Below, piece by piece: positions 54,601-64,000 of a DNA stretch of 64,000 nt. The stretch's first letter is position 1, and each line of letters opens with the position of its first letter. Position numbers and translations under genes: made by a program. Origin of the DNA: Rhodeus uyekii (taxonomy: Eukaryota; Chordata; Actinopteri; Cypriniformes; Acheilognathidae); NCBI GenBank assembly GCA_037043235.1, contig JAWRVZ010000488.1, positions 62,001 to 126,000 of the forward strand, in the 5' to 3' direction. The notes below the pieces were generated by a model. That model was not told where the DNA came from. It was given only the letters and a program-made list of their open reading frames with translations, and searched no databases.

Positions 54601-56878
54601 CTTGAAAACTTTTCGTATGTAGAGCAGTAAAAATTTTCGTCTTTGCTTTCGTAACTTGGATTTTTCGTAAGTTGAGCCTTTCGTATCTTGAGGTACTACT
54701 GTATTATACATTTACTCTCTCTCATACGATACGTATTATGGTGTTCTACACTCATCAATGACCGTAGTATCTTGAGACTTGACTCCAGTAACGACGACGA
54801 TGACAGACCTGTGCGGTTCGATGAATGTGATGATGATGATGGTGTCACTGCACTGGTATAATGAGGCCTCAAAATCAGTTCAGGAAGCATCTCATCATCA
54901 GAAATCGGCACTGGATCGTCAACATTTGCTTCTGAGAGAGGCGAAGAGGTTCCCACTCCACTCGTGCTCTCATTCGTCGATCTCGTGCCAGGAACCAATT
55001 ACGTGTCTTGTCTGAGTGCCCGTGGGTGTGTACAAAGCCTCTGACAGAGTTTCTCTCTGTGTCTGGCATCCTGGGAAACCGTTTCTCTTGCATCACGATG
55101 AAGCAATACGGCTGTCGATATGGTGGTATTTTTGAATTTTTATATTTTTCGATTAATATTTTTAAAAATTCCGCGATTCACTGAGGCTACAAAATTTGAA
55201 CTGCGAAGTGGCGAGGGATTACTGTATTTAAAATATCAATTAATGGAGTTCAAATCCCATAATGAATGCTGTTAAAAATAAGGTCACATTACGCGGCACG
55301 CTTTCCTTTTTCAGTCTCAAAGATCTGACATACATATACATACACAGAGTTTTAGTGCAATTGCGTAATGCTATAGTTTTGGGCATGCATGTCATATTTG
55401 CCTTATGGTAGCTTGAAATTCCAAGGGGAATTGGATATATGTATTTGGAAACTCAGAAAGGATGTGAAATAATATACAGTGGAACTCACTTATCTCAAGC
55501 TCGGTTAACTCGACAAAACCCTTTTATGTCGACGTTTTTGAAGTGGAATCGCCAACCGCCTATTTTTCTTAGCATTTTCTTATCGGTTATGTTGATTCTT
55601 TTATGTCGTCGAACCCTGATATCTCGAGCACAAAAGAGGGACAAAGTCGCCACTTATCATCAGTTATCTCGATCCCCGTGACTAATGATAGTGCCGAGTT
55701 CACTGCACATGCGCTGAGTTACTTCTCACAGCTACTTCTCAGAACTGTGTCCGAGCGAATGTGTTTTTGTGTGTTGTGCCTGTGTTTACGCTGTGAGGGA
55801 AATTGTGTTTGCAATGTTGGAGAATAAAATTAAAGGTTTGTATCGAGAATCAAAGGTGGGTTTTTTTTCGGATACTTGTAAATCTTGCACTGGCTCTCAG
55901 AGTGATTGACGACTGCCCAGATGTTAAATGGAAACGAAAGAAAACTTGAGGCGATGTGTTTCGTACAGGCACACTTCTTCTCAAACATGTAAAGAGTGTA
56001 AGTACAAACCAGGAAAAAGAAAACTCTGACAAACATCACAAATTAAAGAAGGAAAATAGCGGCCATCTCTCTCCTGACTCAAAAACATTCTCCTCCCCAT
56101 GAGCGCTCACACCAGAACAGCGGGCACACAACAGCATACGCCGTCTTAAAAGTATATTCCCAACATAAACAAAGTAGCCATTACAATCTCTGCTGTTAGT
56201 TGGTGCACGTATGCCTTTTGTTGTTAACAAACATATACAGTGTATGTAACATTTTTATAGCATGCCGATCGCTTCATCAAACAAATCGCCATGTTGGCTT
56301 TTGGTTATCTTGACGCTTTTTTTGCAACCCACGAGGCTGTCGACATAACCGGGTTCCACTGTATATGTCTTGTGTGGATTTTTGTGAATGTGTGAAACAA
56401 ATTCCAATCTGTGCCAGATATGAGTAAAAGAATCAGATTTTTGTGCCAGTGTAATCGCAGCCTAATATTGAGTTATAAAAATGGCTTGCAACTATTTTTA
56501 TTGGCGAATAGAAGGAATAGTATGACGTTGAAGTGAGATGTATTGAAAAGATTTGAACTATTAAGTGGTTGGTCTTTGGTGTCAATTTTATTTGCATCAT
56601 AGTCAATCATAAAACTTGCTTCAGTTATTTCTTTAGTTCTCATGTCTTTTGACCGCCAGGTGTTTTTGGAACTTCCCATTAGGGAACTAGAAATCTGCTA
56701 ATGTTCTCCTTTGTGTTCCATTGACGATATGCATGTTAGGAAAATGAGGACGAGTAAATGTTACCTTTTCAATTTTGGGTGAGGAAACTCTTTTTAACAT
56801 TGTCTTTTAAAATGTTACATATTTAACTTCGTATTCTGTGATTATATTAACAGAGCGAGAACAACCAGTGACTCCTAA
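36607..56878 (+). CDS. PTPN2 (TC-PTP), non-receptor protein tyrosine phosphatase, 10 coding exons
   Basis: Removes phosphate from tyrosine on JAK/STAT and receptor-kinase substrates. Exons: 36607-36663, 37710-37800, 37909-38009, 43104-43202, 46559-46696, 46839-47048, 48122-48283, 48371-48567, 49712-49813, 56854-56878. Phases join to 393 aa; human TC45 is 387. Visible: pTyr-loop NRNRYRDVSPFDHSR with Tyr44, WPD loop with Asp179, P-loop VVHCSAGIGRSGT with Cys213 and Arg219, Q loop with Gln260. FSLVDTCLVL and WLMIWEQKTKAV favour PTPN2 over PTPN1. The end has the basic cluster KKRKR (about 382-386) then ARTTSDS: a nuclear TC45-like tail, not the membrane tail. Intron 7 (87 bp) has a GC donor. Intron 9 is 7 kb of mostly transposon DNA. 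The last exon is the least certain. Confidence 0.95.
36664..37709. other. PTPN2 intron 1
   Basis: Donor GTAAGT, acceptor TTTTCCAG. Unique-looking AT-rich sequence, with no repeat ends or coding text recognised. Confidence 0.7.
38010..39613. other. PTPN2 intron 3, left part
   Basis: AT-rich sequence from donor GTGAGTG to the hAT element at 39614. It contains short repeats (AACCAATG three times near 38690) but no element or gene that I can name. The stretch 39905-42215 to the right of the hAT element is similarly uninformative. Confidence 0.5.
39614..39904. mobile_element. hAT MITE, 291 bp, perfect 8-bp TSD
   Basis: Starts CAGGGGTGGGCAAACTACGG and ends TAGTTTACTCACCCCTG. Octamer GTATAATA is present at 39606-39613 and 39905-39912. 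The ends match the elements at 33970 and 10062, including the GGCCCGCGGGCC block. The interior reads TTCCCCGTCAACAATCGTGA, a word also found inside the Tc1 element near 52970. Confidence 0.95.
42216..42520 (+). mobile_element. Fish LINE/SINE 3' tail repeat
   Basis: GGCCAGAGGAGAACTGGTCC, TTTCTCCCAAGGTTTTTTT and the end AAGCGCTATACAAATAAAGG, then TGACTTGACTTGA, belong to a repeat tail that is very common in otophysan fish genomes. It has no ORF. It lies in PTPN2 intron 3 in the sense orientation. Confidence 0.75.
42534..42710 (+). mobile_element. LTR fragment related to 31776-31929
   Basis: GAGCGGAAGCATAAAAGGAG, then GACAGTGAAGGACAAGAGAC and GGTTCCCGCCTCC, parallel the LTR-like segment at 31776 with many differences. 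There is no PBS or internal region here. Confidence 0.5.
44328..45592. mobile_element. Pogo/Tigger-like element (GGTTATGTCGAC TIRs) with a nested segment
   Basis: Flanked by TA (44326-44327 and 45593-45594). The left edge TGTGGAGTTCGGTTATGTCG and right edge CGGATTCCACTG are diverged inverted ends of the family seen whole at 55477-56361. Shared interior words: CGAGCACAAAAGAGGGACAA, GAGAATATAATTAAAGG, AACAAATCGCCAT. A foreign block at 44435-44740 (AATTATCCATAACTGTTCAG, CCAATCACGTCTTCTTGC) is homologous to the interior of the pogo-like MITE at 12050-12519. CpG-rich patches occur at 44935-45030. Confidence 0.7.
47214..47920. mobile_element. Tigger-like element, 707-bp copy (CAGTGATCCCTCGTTTATC)
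   Basis: TA at 47212-47213 and 47921-47922 flanks CAGTGATCCCTCGTTTATCA and, inverted at the right, CAGTAATCCCTCGCCACTTC. The minus strand at 47678-47433 is open and acidic/Ser-rich (NVDDPAPITDDEALPELTHY), possibly the tail of a transposase. It lies in PTPN2 intron 6. Relatives: 13666-13991 (internally deleted) and 54703-55224 (right part only). Confidence 0.85.
48284..48285 (+). other. Non-canonical GC splice donor, PTPN2 intron 7
   Basis: Exon 7 must end at ...GGTGACTCTTCTGTGCAG to give GDSSVQ, and exon 8 begins AAACAGTGGCGAGAGC (KQWRELS). The bases after CAG are GCATGT, and the 87-bp intron ends TGTGTGCAG. Using the GT four bases later would shift the frame. Confidence 0.9.
49186..49500 (-). 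mobile_element. 5'-truncated LINE fragment
   Basis: Starts on the plus strand with an antisense ATT tail and AAGGGCGCCTTACAAGACAC. The minus strand near 49490-49390 decodes to LRNLLPQDIRDCATLSIFKP and HLKTHLFRLAY, the extreme C-terminus of an L2/CR1-type reverse transcriptase. It lies in PTPN2 intron 8, antisense to the gene. Confidence 0.8.
50325..50985. mobile_element. Pogo/Tigger-like element (CAGTAGAACCCCGACTTACG)
   Basis: TA-flanked 661-bp element with perfectly inverted outer ends (CAGTAGAACCCCGACTTACG and CGTAAGTCGGGGTTCTACTG). On the minus strand near 50566 it keeps the transposase-like start MDVKIVAEVKGKKRVLF, followed by a disrupted helix-turn-helix region. A truncated relative in the opposite orientation lies at 27225-27673. 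Confidence 0.9.
51590..51870 (+). other. Unexplained GC-balanced island in PTPN2 intron 9
   Basis: Several frames are open over 150-250 bp, and short hydrophobic stretches occur on the plus strand (near 51798: MLVWSLLLFLLPWLLAL, stop). A TTTCAG acceptor-like word lies at 51622-51627. No phase joins it correctly to exon 9 of PTPN2, and I do not recognise the sequence as a repeat. Confidence 0.3.
52241..53320 (+). mobile_element. Tc1/mariner transposon (family 3), decayed
   Basis: Flanked by TA, with inverted ends CACTCACCTAAAGGATTATT and AATAATCCTTCAGGTGAGTG. The plus strand carries a broken transposase: the DNA-binding part at about 52370-52550 (NFENGMVVSARRTGLNISQS), the central AGGGGVMVWGCF at about 52890-52930, and a C-terminal part with IEHLWDVVERVLCALDVHP-like text near 53095-53160. 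Stops and frameshifts abound. About 120 bp of foreign sequence (about 52960-53085, with C runs and a run of T, ending GGCCACCCCTGCA) has replaced part of the catalytic region. Confidence 0.85.
53567..53716 (-). mobile_element. tRNA-derived SINE (V-SINE-like)
   Basis: On the minus strand: CTGTCCTGTAGCTCAATCAG (A box) and GGGTTTGATCCCCTGG (B box), then the tail AAGTCTCTTTGAATAAAAGT and GTCTGCCAAATGCATAAATG. This head-tail pair is the same class as the SINE at 19218 but uninterrupted. It is in PTPN2 intron 9. Confidence 0.8.
54330..54701. mobile_element. Pogo/Tigger-like element, one end (CAGTAGTACCTCAAGATACG)
   Basis: The right end TATCTTGAGGTACTACTG at 54701 is followed by TA; inward lie repeated TTTCGTA words. 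It contains CTAAGATGGCGGCGTGTGGC (about 54526), a YY1-type motif like the one in the PTPN2 promoter. The left end could not be identified. Confidence 0.6.
54703..55224. mobile_element. Tigger-like element, right-hand part, fused to its neighbour
   Basis: Collinear with 47400-47920 (TACATTTACTCTCT, CCACTCGTGCTCTCATT, GAAGTGGCGAGGGATTACTG). It starts exactly at the end of the preceding element, without its own left terminus. A 5' portion equivalent to about 190 bp is missing. Confidence 0.8.
55477..56361. mobile_element. Pogo/Tigger-like element (CAGTGGAACTCACTTATCTC), 885 bp
   Basis: TA at 55475-55476 and 56362-56363. Ends CAGTGGAACTCACTTATCTC and GACATAACCGGGTTCCACTG are inverted at their tips. 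Interior words are shared with 44328-45592. No transposase frame was recognised. Confidence 0.85.
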
Positions 56879-57464
56879 CTCCATGGCAACCTCAGCAAGA
56901 GATCTCCATCCCATAATCCTCCCCATACAGCATGAACTCTTCGAAAGCGTTTCTCCACTCGAACAACACACCAGCACTATATAAGTGGACGAAACTCAAT
57001 AATATCAAGAGGACAGCGCCATGGTTTTGATTGGGTTTTAATTTCGTTGGACCTATTTTTCATCTTTTTTTTTTTTTTTATGCTTTTTGTTGGCAAAAAC
57101 AGCAGGATCTGAAATAGGTCCATACATTTCTAATGCTGTTCACACATTGTATTTTAGACAACTTTTTTTCAGAGGCAAAATGAAAAGCTCTATTTTTTTA
57201 TATGAAATTACTTGAAATTTCCTATCATATCTACAGGGCCGTATGCTCAGATCCTGTTTGTGAGATTGTTAACGTCTTATCCTGAAATGCTGAAGAGTGC
57301 TCACATTGTGTACATAGTGTACCTTATGAGATGTTAAAAAACAACAATTTTTGATTGTACAAAATAATGAGCAGACATTGCATTTGTTTAAAACAAACCG
57401 AACAAACCAGCAGTGTCTGTTGTTAAAGAGTCTTACTTTTCTTTATCCGAGAGTAGGATCCATG

Positions 57465-57470
57465 AATAAA
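57465..57470 (+). promoter_or_regulatory. PTPN2 polyadenylation signal
   Basis: AATAAA about 590 bp after the PTPN2 stop codon, in sequence without repeat ends. It is a plausible 3' end for the short (TC45-like) transcript. Confidence 0.6.
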
Positions 57471-59063
57471 ACTGCTATCATTTAGTTTCTGTAACGATGA
57501 GTTGCTTCCTTCACTCTTTCCAAGCAGTCAACCACTGAGCTAAAATTAGGGCTCATTTAAATCTCTCTCTGGTTATGTTGGCTATATTTTACCATAATAT
57601 TCCATGTTTTCCCTTACTGCTAGATCATGTCTTGTTTGGTGTGAGGGTGGATCTCATGGAGAAATGTCCCATTTGTAATTCACCCTGAAATAAAAATGTA
57701 GCCTTTTTAAAACCCATAAGCTTTTCATGACAATTAAGCACATTTCCCCCTTAAAGGGATAGTTCACCTAGAAAAGGCATTTTGTCATTTACTCACCATT
57801 ATGTTGTTCTAAACATAAATGTCTTTTGTGTTCAAAAGAAGAAAGAAAATCATAAAGGTTTAGAACAACATAAAGGTAAGTAAACGATGACAAAATGTTC
57901 ATTTTTAGGTGAAATGCCCCTTTATATCTTTAATGCTGTAATGTGGGAAAAATACTATTGTTATTTACTGTAAAACAACAAATTCAGTAAACTATTCTGT
58001 GAATATTCATATTTGAACCTTTTCACTTTTTTTCACATTATAGGAAAGAGAATTAGGGACTAAACTATGCTTAATTATAAAACTTCACAAGGAGAGACAT
58101 TAAAAAAATTCTGAGTGAAATACACTTTTAAAAAAAAATTTTTTTGAAAGAAGTCTCTTATGCTCACTAAGGCCATTAATTTGGTCAAATACAGTAAAGT
58201 ATTATAATGTAAATATTTAAAGTAATTTATTTTCTCTTTAATATAAATGTCTCCTGAATTTTCAGCGTCATTACTCAGGTTGCCAGTCTCACATGATCCT
58301 GCTACATGTTTTCTGCTCAAGAAACATTTATCAATGTTAAAAATAGTTATCCTTAATTTTGTATAAACAGTGGTAACTTTTTTTGAGGATTAGTAAGAAG
58401 AATAGCAAGTTTAAAAGAACTGCATTCATTTTAAATTCATGTCTCTACTGTCAATTTCAACTCCGCATTCTTGCTGAATAAAAAAAGTTGATTTTATATA
58501 TATATAAATTTACACACACACACTGCCCACAAACAGTAATATATGACCTGATTATTTCTTGACTATTTTTGTTATATTACCGGTAAGTCCATTGCCGTCA
58601 CTGTGTGCTGTAAAGGTTTAAAACCGCAATGATGGGATGTGACTTGACATTTTTTTGCACCAACAATGAAAACATGGTCAAACTATGCAGAAGGGGTTTT
58701 AAATGTTTTCACTTTCCTCCCACAAGAACAGTCACACAACTGGTCACAGCAGGTTTAGAGCTGCGTCACATTGCAAGAACTGGTACACTGCTGGGAAACT
58801 CGAATGGAAAAGAGCCAGATATTCAGTCATCAACTTATGGGTAGAGAGAGAGAAGAAAAAAAACAACACGGGACACACAATTTGGCAAAAATAACGATAC
58901 ATGTTATTATTTCTGTACTTTTCCACTTATTTACAAGCAAAATGAACTCTCTGTGCAGATAACTCAACATCAGTGATTCTCAGATTTGTGTTTTAAATGA
59001 CATCTGCAGTTCAGCAGAGTTGCAAAAAGCAGGTCAAGGCGCAAGAGTTGTTTCAGCCACACT
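57471..59063. other. Convergent spacer between PTPN2 and PSMG2
   Basis: About 1.6 kb of AT-rich DNA between the 3' ends of the two genes. Minus-strand AATAAA near 58227-58232 is a candidate PSMG2 poly(A) site. Short near-copies (GTTCTAAACATAAATG and GGTTTAGAACAACATAAAGG, around 57810-57880) form a weak hairpin. No further gene is seen. Confidence 0.5.
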
Positions 59064-61881
59064 TCAGAAGAGAAGAGGTGGGATCCCGCTGCCGAACATC
59101 AGCCTCCACGAGGGAGGAACCCGCCACTGCACTGAGCCCTGTGTCTGAGAAAAAACATCACCATTATCAAAACACCAACACTATGCGGGAAAAACCTTTC
59201 ACTTCTGAAATTGTGTAACCGCATCCTTCCAAGGTAATGTGCCATCCTCAAACAATTCCATCCAATGGTGCTTCTGCATATTTTTCTTTATAATAACCAC
59301 ATACCATTTCTCCGCAAGTCCTTAAAGTCTTGAACTAAGTTAAGTCATAAAATTGAAGGCCAAAAAAAGTATAATTTCAAGAGGTCTTAAATTTGGAGAC
59401 TGAAAAAAACAGGAATCTCTATATGGCTTAATGTGATGAGTAAACTTCAAAAGGTGATAATGAAATTAAATGTGAAATCTGCAGATTTCAAGCAAAACCA
59501 TGGCATAGTTGCATGTTCTACTGCCTCACTGTTCTCGATCAATGAATAACCTTAATTTATGCAAAGTGACTGTGACTTATGGTCAACTGTTGATTAATTA
59601 TGACTGTTTGCTTCTATGGTCTTTATTACATACCTGGTGTTTCCATCACCTTACTAACAGAGAATTCATTTGTATTCTGCTGTTTTTGTTCAGACACATG
59701 ATTTTATACAGCACACATGTACTATCATAAATGCATAAACAGAATAATAAGGTGTGTGTATGTGTGTGTGCATATTTATCATCCCTGTTTTAATATTGGT
59801 TTAAATTCTGCAATGTGAGATGGGTTTATTATTTATATTACAAAACTTTAATCAAAACCTATTTGAACTCTTGTTGTTTAAATTGTGGTTTTTACAGTAA
59901 TTTTAGGGTTTAATATTTTACCATAAGCGTTACCCTACTCCACACATATAGTGCTCATTTTATTTTCTACATTTAGTTTTTTTAAAGATTCATTATTCAG
60001 ATTCACTACATTTCTCACACACTTACAGGTTTTTCCAGCAGATGAAGCCAGTCATTGAGATGGTTAATGAGAGCAAAAGCATCAGGGATGTTGTCCCCTT
60101 CAGAGCAGAAGATCAGAACTACTGCCATAGGGACGTCCTCTGTGCAGCTAACAAGACAATAAATAAATATATTTTTAAAAAACTCCATTGGCCGAATTCA
60201 CAGTCGTATATTTGATCATTGTTCGATGTACGATAGTTTTTACCAGTCTGTGAAAAGGGCTTTGGTCACTCCTCCTCCAGGAATGTAGAGACGCTGCTCC
60301 GAGTCGGAGATCTCAGGGAACATGCTGATTCTCTCCATCTCCCTCCAGCCCAGCTCCTCCACCCTCTGGCCCTCCTCCTTCTGCAGAGACGGGCTCAGCA
60401 GGTACCGCAGAGGAGTGCTGCTTAACAAGATCACAAGCATTTAGATACTACTGAAATAAAAATATATGAATCATCTGGTGTGTTGGTGACTTTGAGGTGA
60501 TGTCTGAGTGAAGATCACAAGTTCACACAGGTGTAGAGAAACACATTTGAGAAACCTTTACTAAAGTTTTATCTGTTGTATATTGTTTTATTCTATTGTA
60601 TACGTTTTCATTGATAAATTAAAAAGTGTGTGCTACCTTAAAATACATGCCATGAGGTTTGATAATTGTTATCTAATACAATGATATCAAAGATATGAAA
60701 ATTAACTTACAAATACATTGACATTTACTACAAATATAGTAATACCTCGGTTTACGAGTGACTTTATACACGAGCAAATCGGTGTACGAGCATTGTATCG
60801 GAGAGCGAGAAAAATTCCCTCGCCCATGCTAATTTTTTTGTGGAAAAGTCCTAACGCTCAGCATCTTTGCGTGCATTTTTACTGGAAATATCCTAACGAC
60901 AACCTCTCACAAAGCCTAACACCCCTTAACTCGTTCATTCTCTCAGCGTCGCTCGGTTTGGTTGCATCATTCACCACAGTGATACTTTTATAAGTGATTT
61001 ACAGCGGTTTTACCTCGTGTTGTTAACATTAACTGTGATCGCTATTGTTCACATAGTGAAATATATACGTACAGTACAGCATACAGACAATGACCTCAAG
61101 ATGAGCAAGAAAGAAGATATGAAATTCTCCCTCTAAGCAGTAAAACCCTCCTCTCGTCTCCTTCACACCAGCAGTGACGCTACTCAAAGCTGAAGTGCGT
61201 TACAGTAAATTGTCAAGTATTTTTAGAGTTTAATTGTCAACTATTAATTAGTATTTATATGAGAGCTTAACGGTTATAATTGTAACTAATTAATAGGGTA
61301 AAACCCCCCCAAAAAATCACGAATCGAGTGATTTTTATTGCATTCTTATGGCAAAAATTGTTTTGGTGTACGAGAATTTTGAGTTACAAGCTCGCTCTTG
61401 GAACAAATTTAAACTTGTAAACCGAGGTATTACTGCACTTGGCCTTTATTTACTTTCTATCTATCTATCTGTCCAAACTATTTCATTACCCATGAAGCTG
61501 TTGGTCGTCTCTCTGATAAGCGTGACTGCTGGATAGCAGCACACTTCTGAGGAAACCACTACTCTTGATCCAGGAAACAATCAGCTTTCGGAAGGATCGG
61601 ACCCTTGTCTAAGGTGAACGGTAAACAGCAAAGAGTCATGAGGAACTAAAAATAAAGAAACTGCATTTCTGGGTGACTGATATATCAATATTTGGCATTT
61701 TATAAGCAACATCAGCTGGAAAAAATATATTTGAGAGTGGAATTTCTCTTGACTGCACTGATCAGAAATATTAGACAGAAATATTTTTTAAGACAGAAAT
61801 CTTGAAGTAAACATTATATGAAAAAGTATGTAACAGAATTTTTATTAAGTACCAATTATTTTCAGATTGCTTTATTTTCAG

Positions 61882-61918
<37 letters not shown>

Positions 61919-62660
61919 TTTACAGAGAATACTATTCATAATATACATTTTTCATGAAAATATATGGCTGCCTTTTAAATTTTAGGATTAGGTCCCTCGT
62001 ACAAGTATAGTCACAACTATGTCTGTGGCATCTAAAGAACTGAAACTTTGTTCTAAGATATTAGCACCTACCATCAAAAACTCTATGTCGGCCGATCACT
62101 TAATTGTAAACCACTAAATTGTAAAGTATAACCTCTTATGAATGCACACCACTAACCTGGATGATGGGAGTTCTTATTTGCAGGACAGCCAACTTTAAGT
62201 CACTGTGGGAGTAAACTGCACAAACACATTCACATCCTCAGCCACTGCACATGCTAGAATGGGTGGTTTGAGAAAAGATGATTATCAGGAACGTAAGGTT
62301 AATGCTGTAGAATCCCATTACCCTCTGCGCTGGTGCTGAGCTGGGCAGCGTCCTCAGTGGATGTGGCATACGGGTTGTTGCCAACCATGGGAATCAGACA
62401 GTCCGTATGGAAGTATCCCACTCTGGGCATGTTTAAGGTTGAGATGAGAAGATCCACGGCGAGCTGTCCCACGTTTCCAACAGAGACTGCGGGCTGTGCA
62501 CAAGAGAAACCATTCTGAGCCGCTCAATGTTTGATAACCGCAGCATGTGTTTGCGTGATGATGATGAAGCTGATATTTTAATGACGGCAAATAATTAACT
62601 TACCATTATCAGTGTAAAGCCTTTAAAAGATGGAACAACATCCCCCGCCGGAATGAACAT
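59064..62660 (-). CDS. PSMG2 (PAC2), proteasome assembly chaperone 2, 7 coding exons
   Basis: Partner of PSMG1; the dimer guides alpha-ring assembly of the 20S proteasome in the cytosol and nucleus. Exons in transcript order: 62604-62660, 62322-62493, 62157-62215, 61490-61608, 60244-60417, 60027-60147, 59064-59144. All junctions are GT-AG and phases join to 260 aa (human 264). Conserved text: MFIPAGDVVPSFKGFTLIM, VSVGNVGQLAVDLLISTLNM, CLIPMVGNNPYAT, KSSGFLRSVLLSSSHAYQRD, TPLRYLLSPSLQ, IPGGGVTKALF, FCSEGDNIPDAFALINHLND, and the end RVPPSWRLMFGSGIPPLLF. Intron 4 contains a pogo/Tigger-like element. The gene converges on PTPN2 as in mammals. Confidence 0.96.
60737..61435. mobile_element. Pogo/Tigger-like element, 699-bp copy (TTTACGAG TIRs), PSMG2 intron 4
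   Basis: Ends TAGTAATACCTCGGTTTACG and GTAAACCGAGGTATTACTG are inverted. It shares outer sequence with 20690-22402 (CTAACGCTCAGCATC, TTACAGTAAATTGTCAAGTA) but lacks about 1 kb of interior, including the minisatellite. No transposase frame. Confidence 0.85.
61886..61915. repeat. (TA)n microsatellite in PSMG2 intron 3
   Basis: About 15 TA units. Confidence 0.9.
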
Positions 62661-63000
62661 TTTAAAAACGAATTATATGATAAATACAGATGAATTTGAG
62701 TGGATCAGTAGTGATTTGTTTTTACTTTCAATTTCCTGCGCTGTGAAAAAGGACCTGACACATTGCTACGTCACTCCTCACCGGGACACCCTGATGCCTG
62801 AACAAAAAATTCAACAATATTAATTTGCGACTTGTTTATCGACCAGTTTTTGGAACCAACAATATCATACATAGAAATACTTAATTTTTTTATCAGACCT
62901 AAAGAGACATTAGTTTGGTCATTATAAGCATTTTTTTTTGTGACAGAAACCTGTCAAAATAAAAGTCTATAGCCAGCAAATTTACCAGCTAAACAATATT

Positions 63001-63085
<85 letters not shown>

Positions 63086-64000
63086 ATATTGACGTAAACT
63101 TTGCGCTTTCTAACAGAGGTCCTGAACGTGCTGTTTATTCACACAGCACATTTAAAAGATATAATTTTATTTATTTTTTAAGATATTTAAATAAAATTAG
63201 CCTAAATACTTTTACTATATTTTATATCATTTATATATATTAAAAAAAAGTCATTTTGTTAAAATAGTCTTTACAGGTGGGGAGGAAACGTGATTAGAAA
63301 CTCACTGCTGAAGCTCAGTTCAACATGATCATGACCAGAAGATGACGCTAGACTCTTATAGAAATTAGAGAAGAATTTGCTTTGTCCTGTGTTACTAGTC
63401 TTCTATGATGTATGAATGTATGATGCTGAATCATGAGATTTAAATAAAATTCATAAGAACATTTTGAGCCTATAAACTGTATAAAAATATAATAATAATA
63501 TATAATAACTGATATTAATCAGATAAAATACCTTTATATAACTCTAATTATGAACAATAAGCTATATAAAATACAATAAAATATTTAAAAAAATCGATTT
63601 CAGTAAACTCAATATAATATCAGATTGAAGATGGTACTCGAGATAATACAATATCCCTGAGCCAAGGGCAATGAAACTTATAGAGCACAACAAAGTAACT
63701 GTGAGTTGCTTCAGGGATCTTCATAGTAAGTGTTATTTTCTGCAGAGATATTCACAAATATGGTGTTTCACAAATGACAATGCAAAAAATCAATACAGTC
63801 ATCAGCCTCAGCCAAAGGCTTTCATAGAATAAAGCTTTCAGTCCAGCTGAGAAATATAATAGCTACAAGCTAAAGATTATATTTTTTTACAATAACCAAC
63901 AAGAACAAGTCTTAGAATTATAGACATGCAAACTCAATGTAATCTTCAGCTAATAATTGAATATGTATGTGTCTACACTACATAAATTAGTCTTTTAAAA
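62661..64000. other. Upstream of PSMG2, no second gene seen
   Basis: Contains the presumed PSMG2 promoter (a CRE-like CTACGTCACTCC lies near 62768) and otherwise AT-rich DNA. In mammals CEP76 starts head-to-head with PSMG2; I found no CEP76 first exon on the plus strand before the window ends. Confidence 0.5.
63002..63084. repeat. (TTA)n microsatellite, about 27 units
   Basis: Pure trinucleotide run of about 83 bp with no adjacent LINE 3' tail, so it is a free microsatellite rather than an L2 tail. Confidence 0.95.

Noticed and set aside
62661..64000. CEP76 first exon expected by synteny
   Set aside because: No plus-strand ATG with a plausible N-terminus and splice donor was found in the available 1.3 kb.

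Overview
This window is vertebrate nuclear DNA, almost certainly from a teleost and probably an otophysan (carp-, characin- or catfish-like) fish. The signs are AT-rich, intron-split genes, teleost-specific finTRIM relics, L2-type LINEs with ATT tails, Tc1, hAT and pogo/Tigger elements, and a SINE with a 5S-rRNA-like head. The taxon below teleost level is inference. I see no operons, phage, CRISPR array or prokaryotic defence system.

Three host genes were rebuilt exon by exon with consistent splice phases. SEH1L (minus, 2672-16112, 9 coding exons, 364 aa) is a WD-repeat nucleoporin of the Nup107-160/GATOR2 complexes. PTPN2 (plus, 36607-56878, 10 coding exons, 393 aa) is T-cell protein tyrosine phosphatase in its nuclear, TC45-like form. 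PSMG2 (minus, 59064-62660, 7 coding exons, 260 aa) is proteasome assembly chaperone 2. Their order and orientations (SEH1L and PTPN2 divergent, PTPN2 and PSMG2 convergent) match the human 18p11.21 block as I remember it, so this is conserved microsynteny rather than a pathway cluster.

Layout: 1-2671 is sequence downstream of SEH1L with a foldback MITE. 2672-16112 is SEH1L; its introns hold a LINE with an uninterrupted ORF, a Tc1 relic, two hAT elements (one with a nested pogo-like MITE) and a Tigger-like MITE. 16113-36606 is intergenic: three decayed finTRIM copies, a Helitron-like relic, pogo/Tigger elements, a 25-bp minisatellite, 5S-SINEs, solo LTRs, and a broken LINE split by a hAT element with a perfect 8-bp target duplication. 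36384-36606 is a compact PTPN2 promoter with YY1- and NRF1-type motifs. 36607-56878 is PTPN2, whose introns carry hAT, pogo/Tigger, Tc1, SINE and LINE pieces. 57471-59063 is a short convergent spacer. 59064-62660 is PSMG2. 62661-64000 is AT-rich upstream sequence with a long TTA microsatellite.

The most checkable observations are two non-canonical GC-AG introns (SEH1L intron 1, PTPN2 intron 7), a 130-bp duplication differing at 2 positions that ends about 390 bp upstream of the PTPN2 ATG, five related pogo/Tigger TIR families, several nested insertions that give a relative chronology, and the relics of a finTRIM cluster between two conserved genes.
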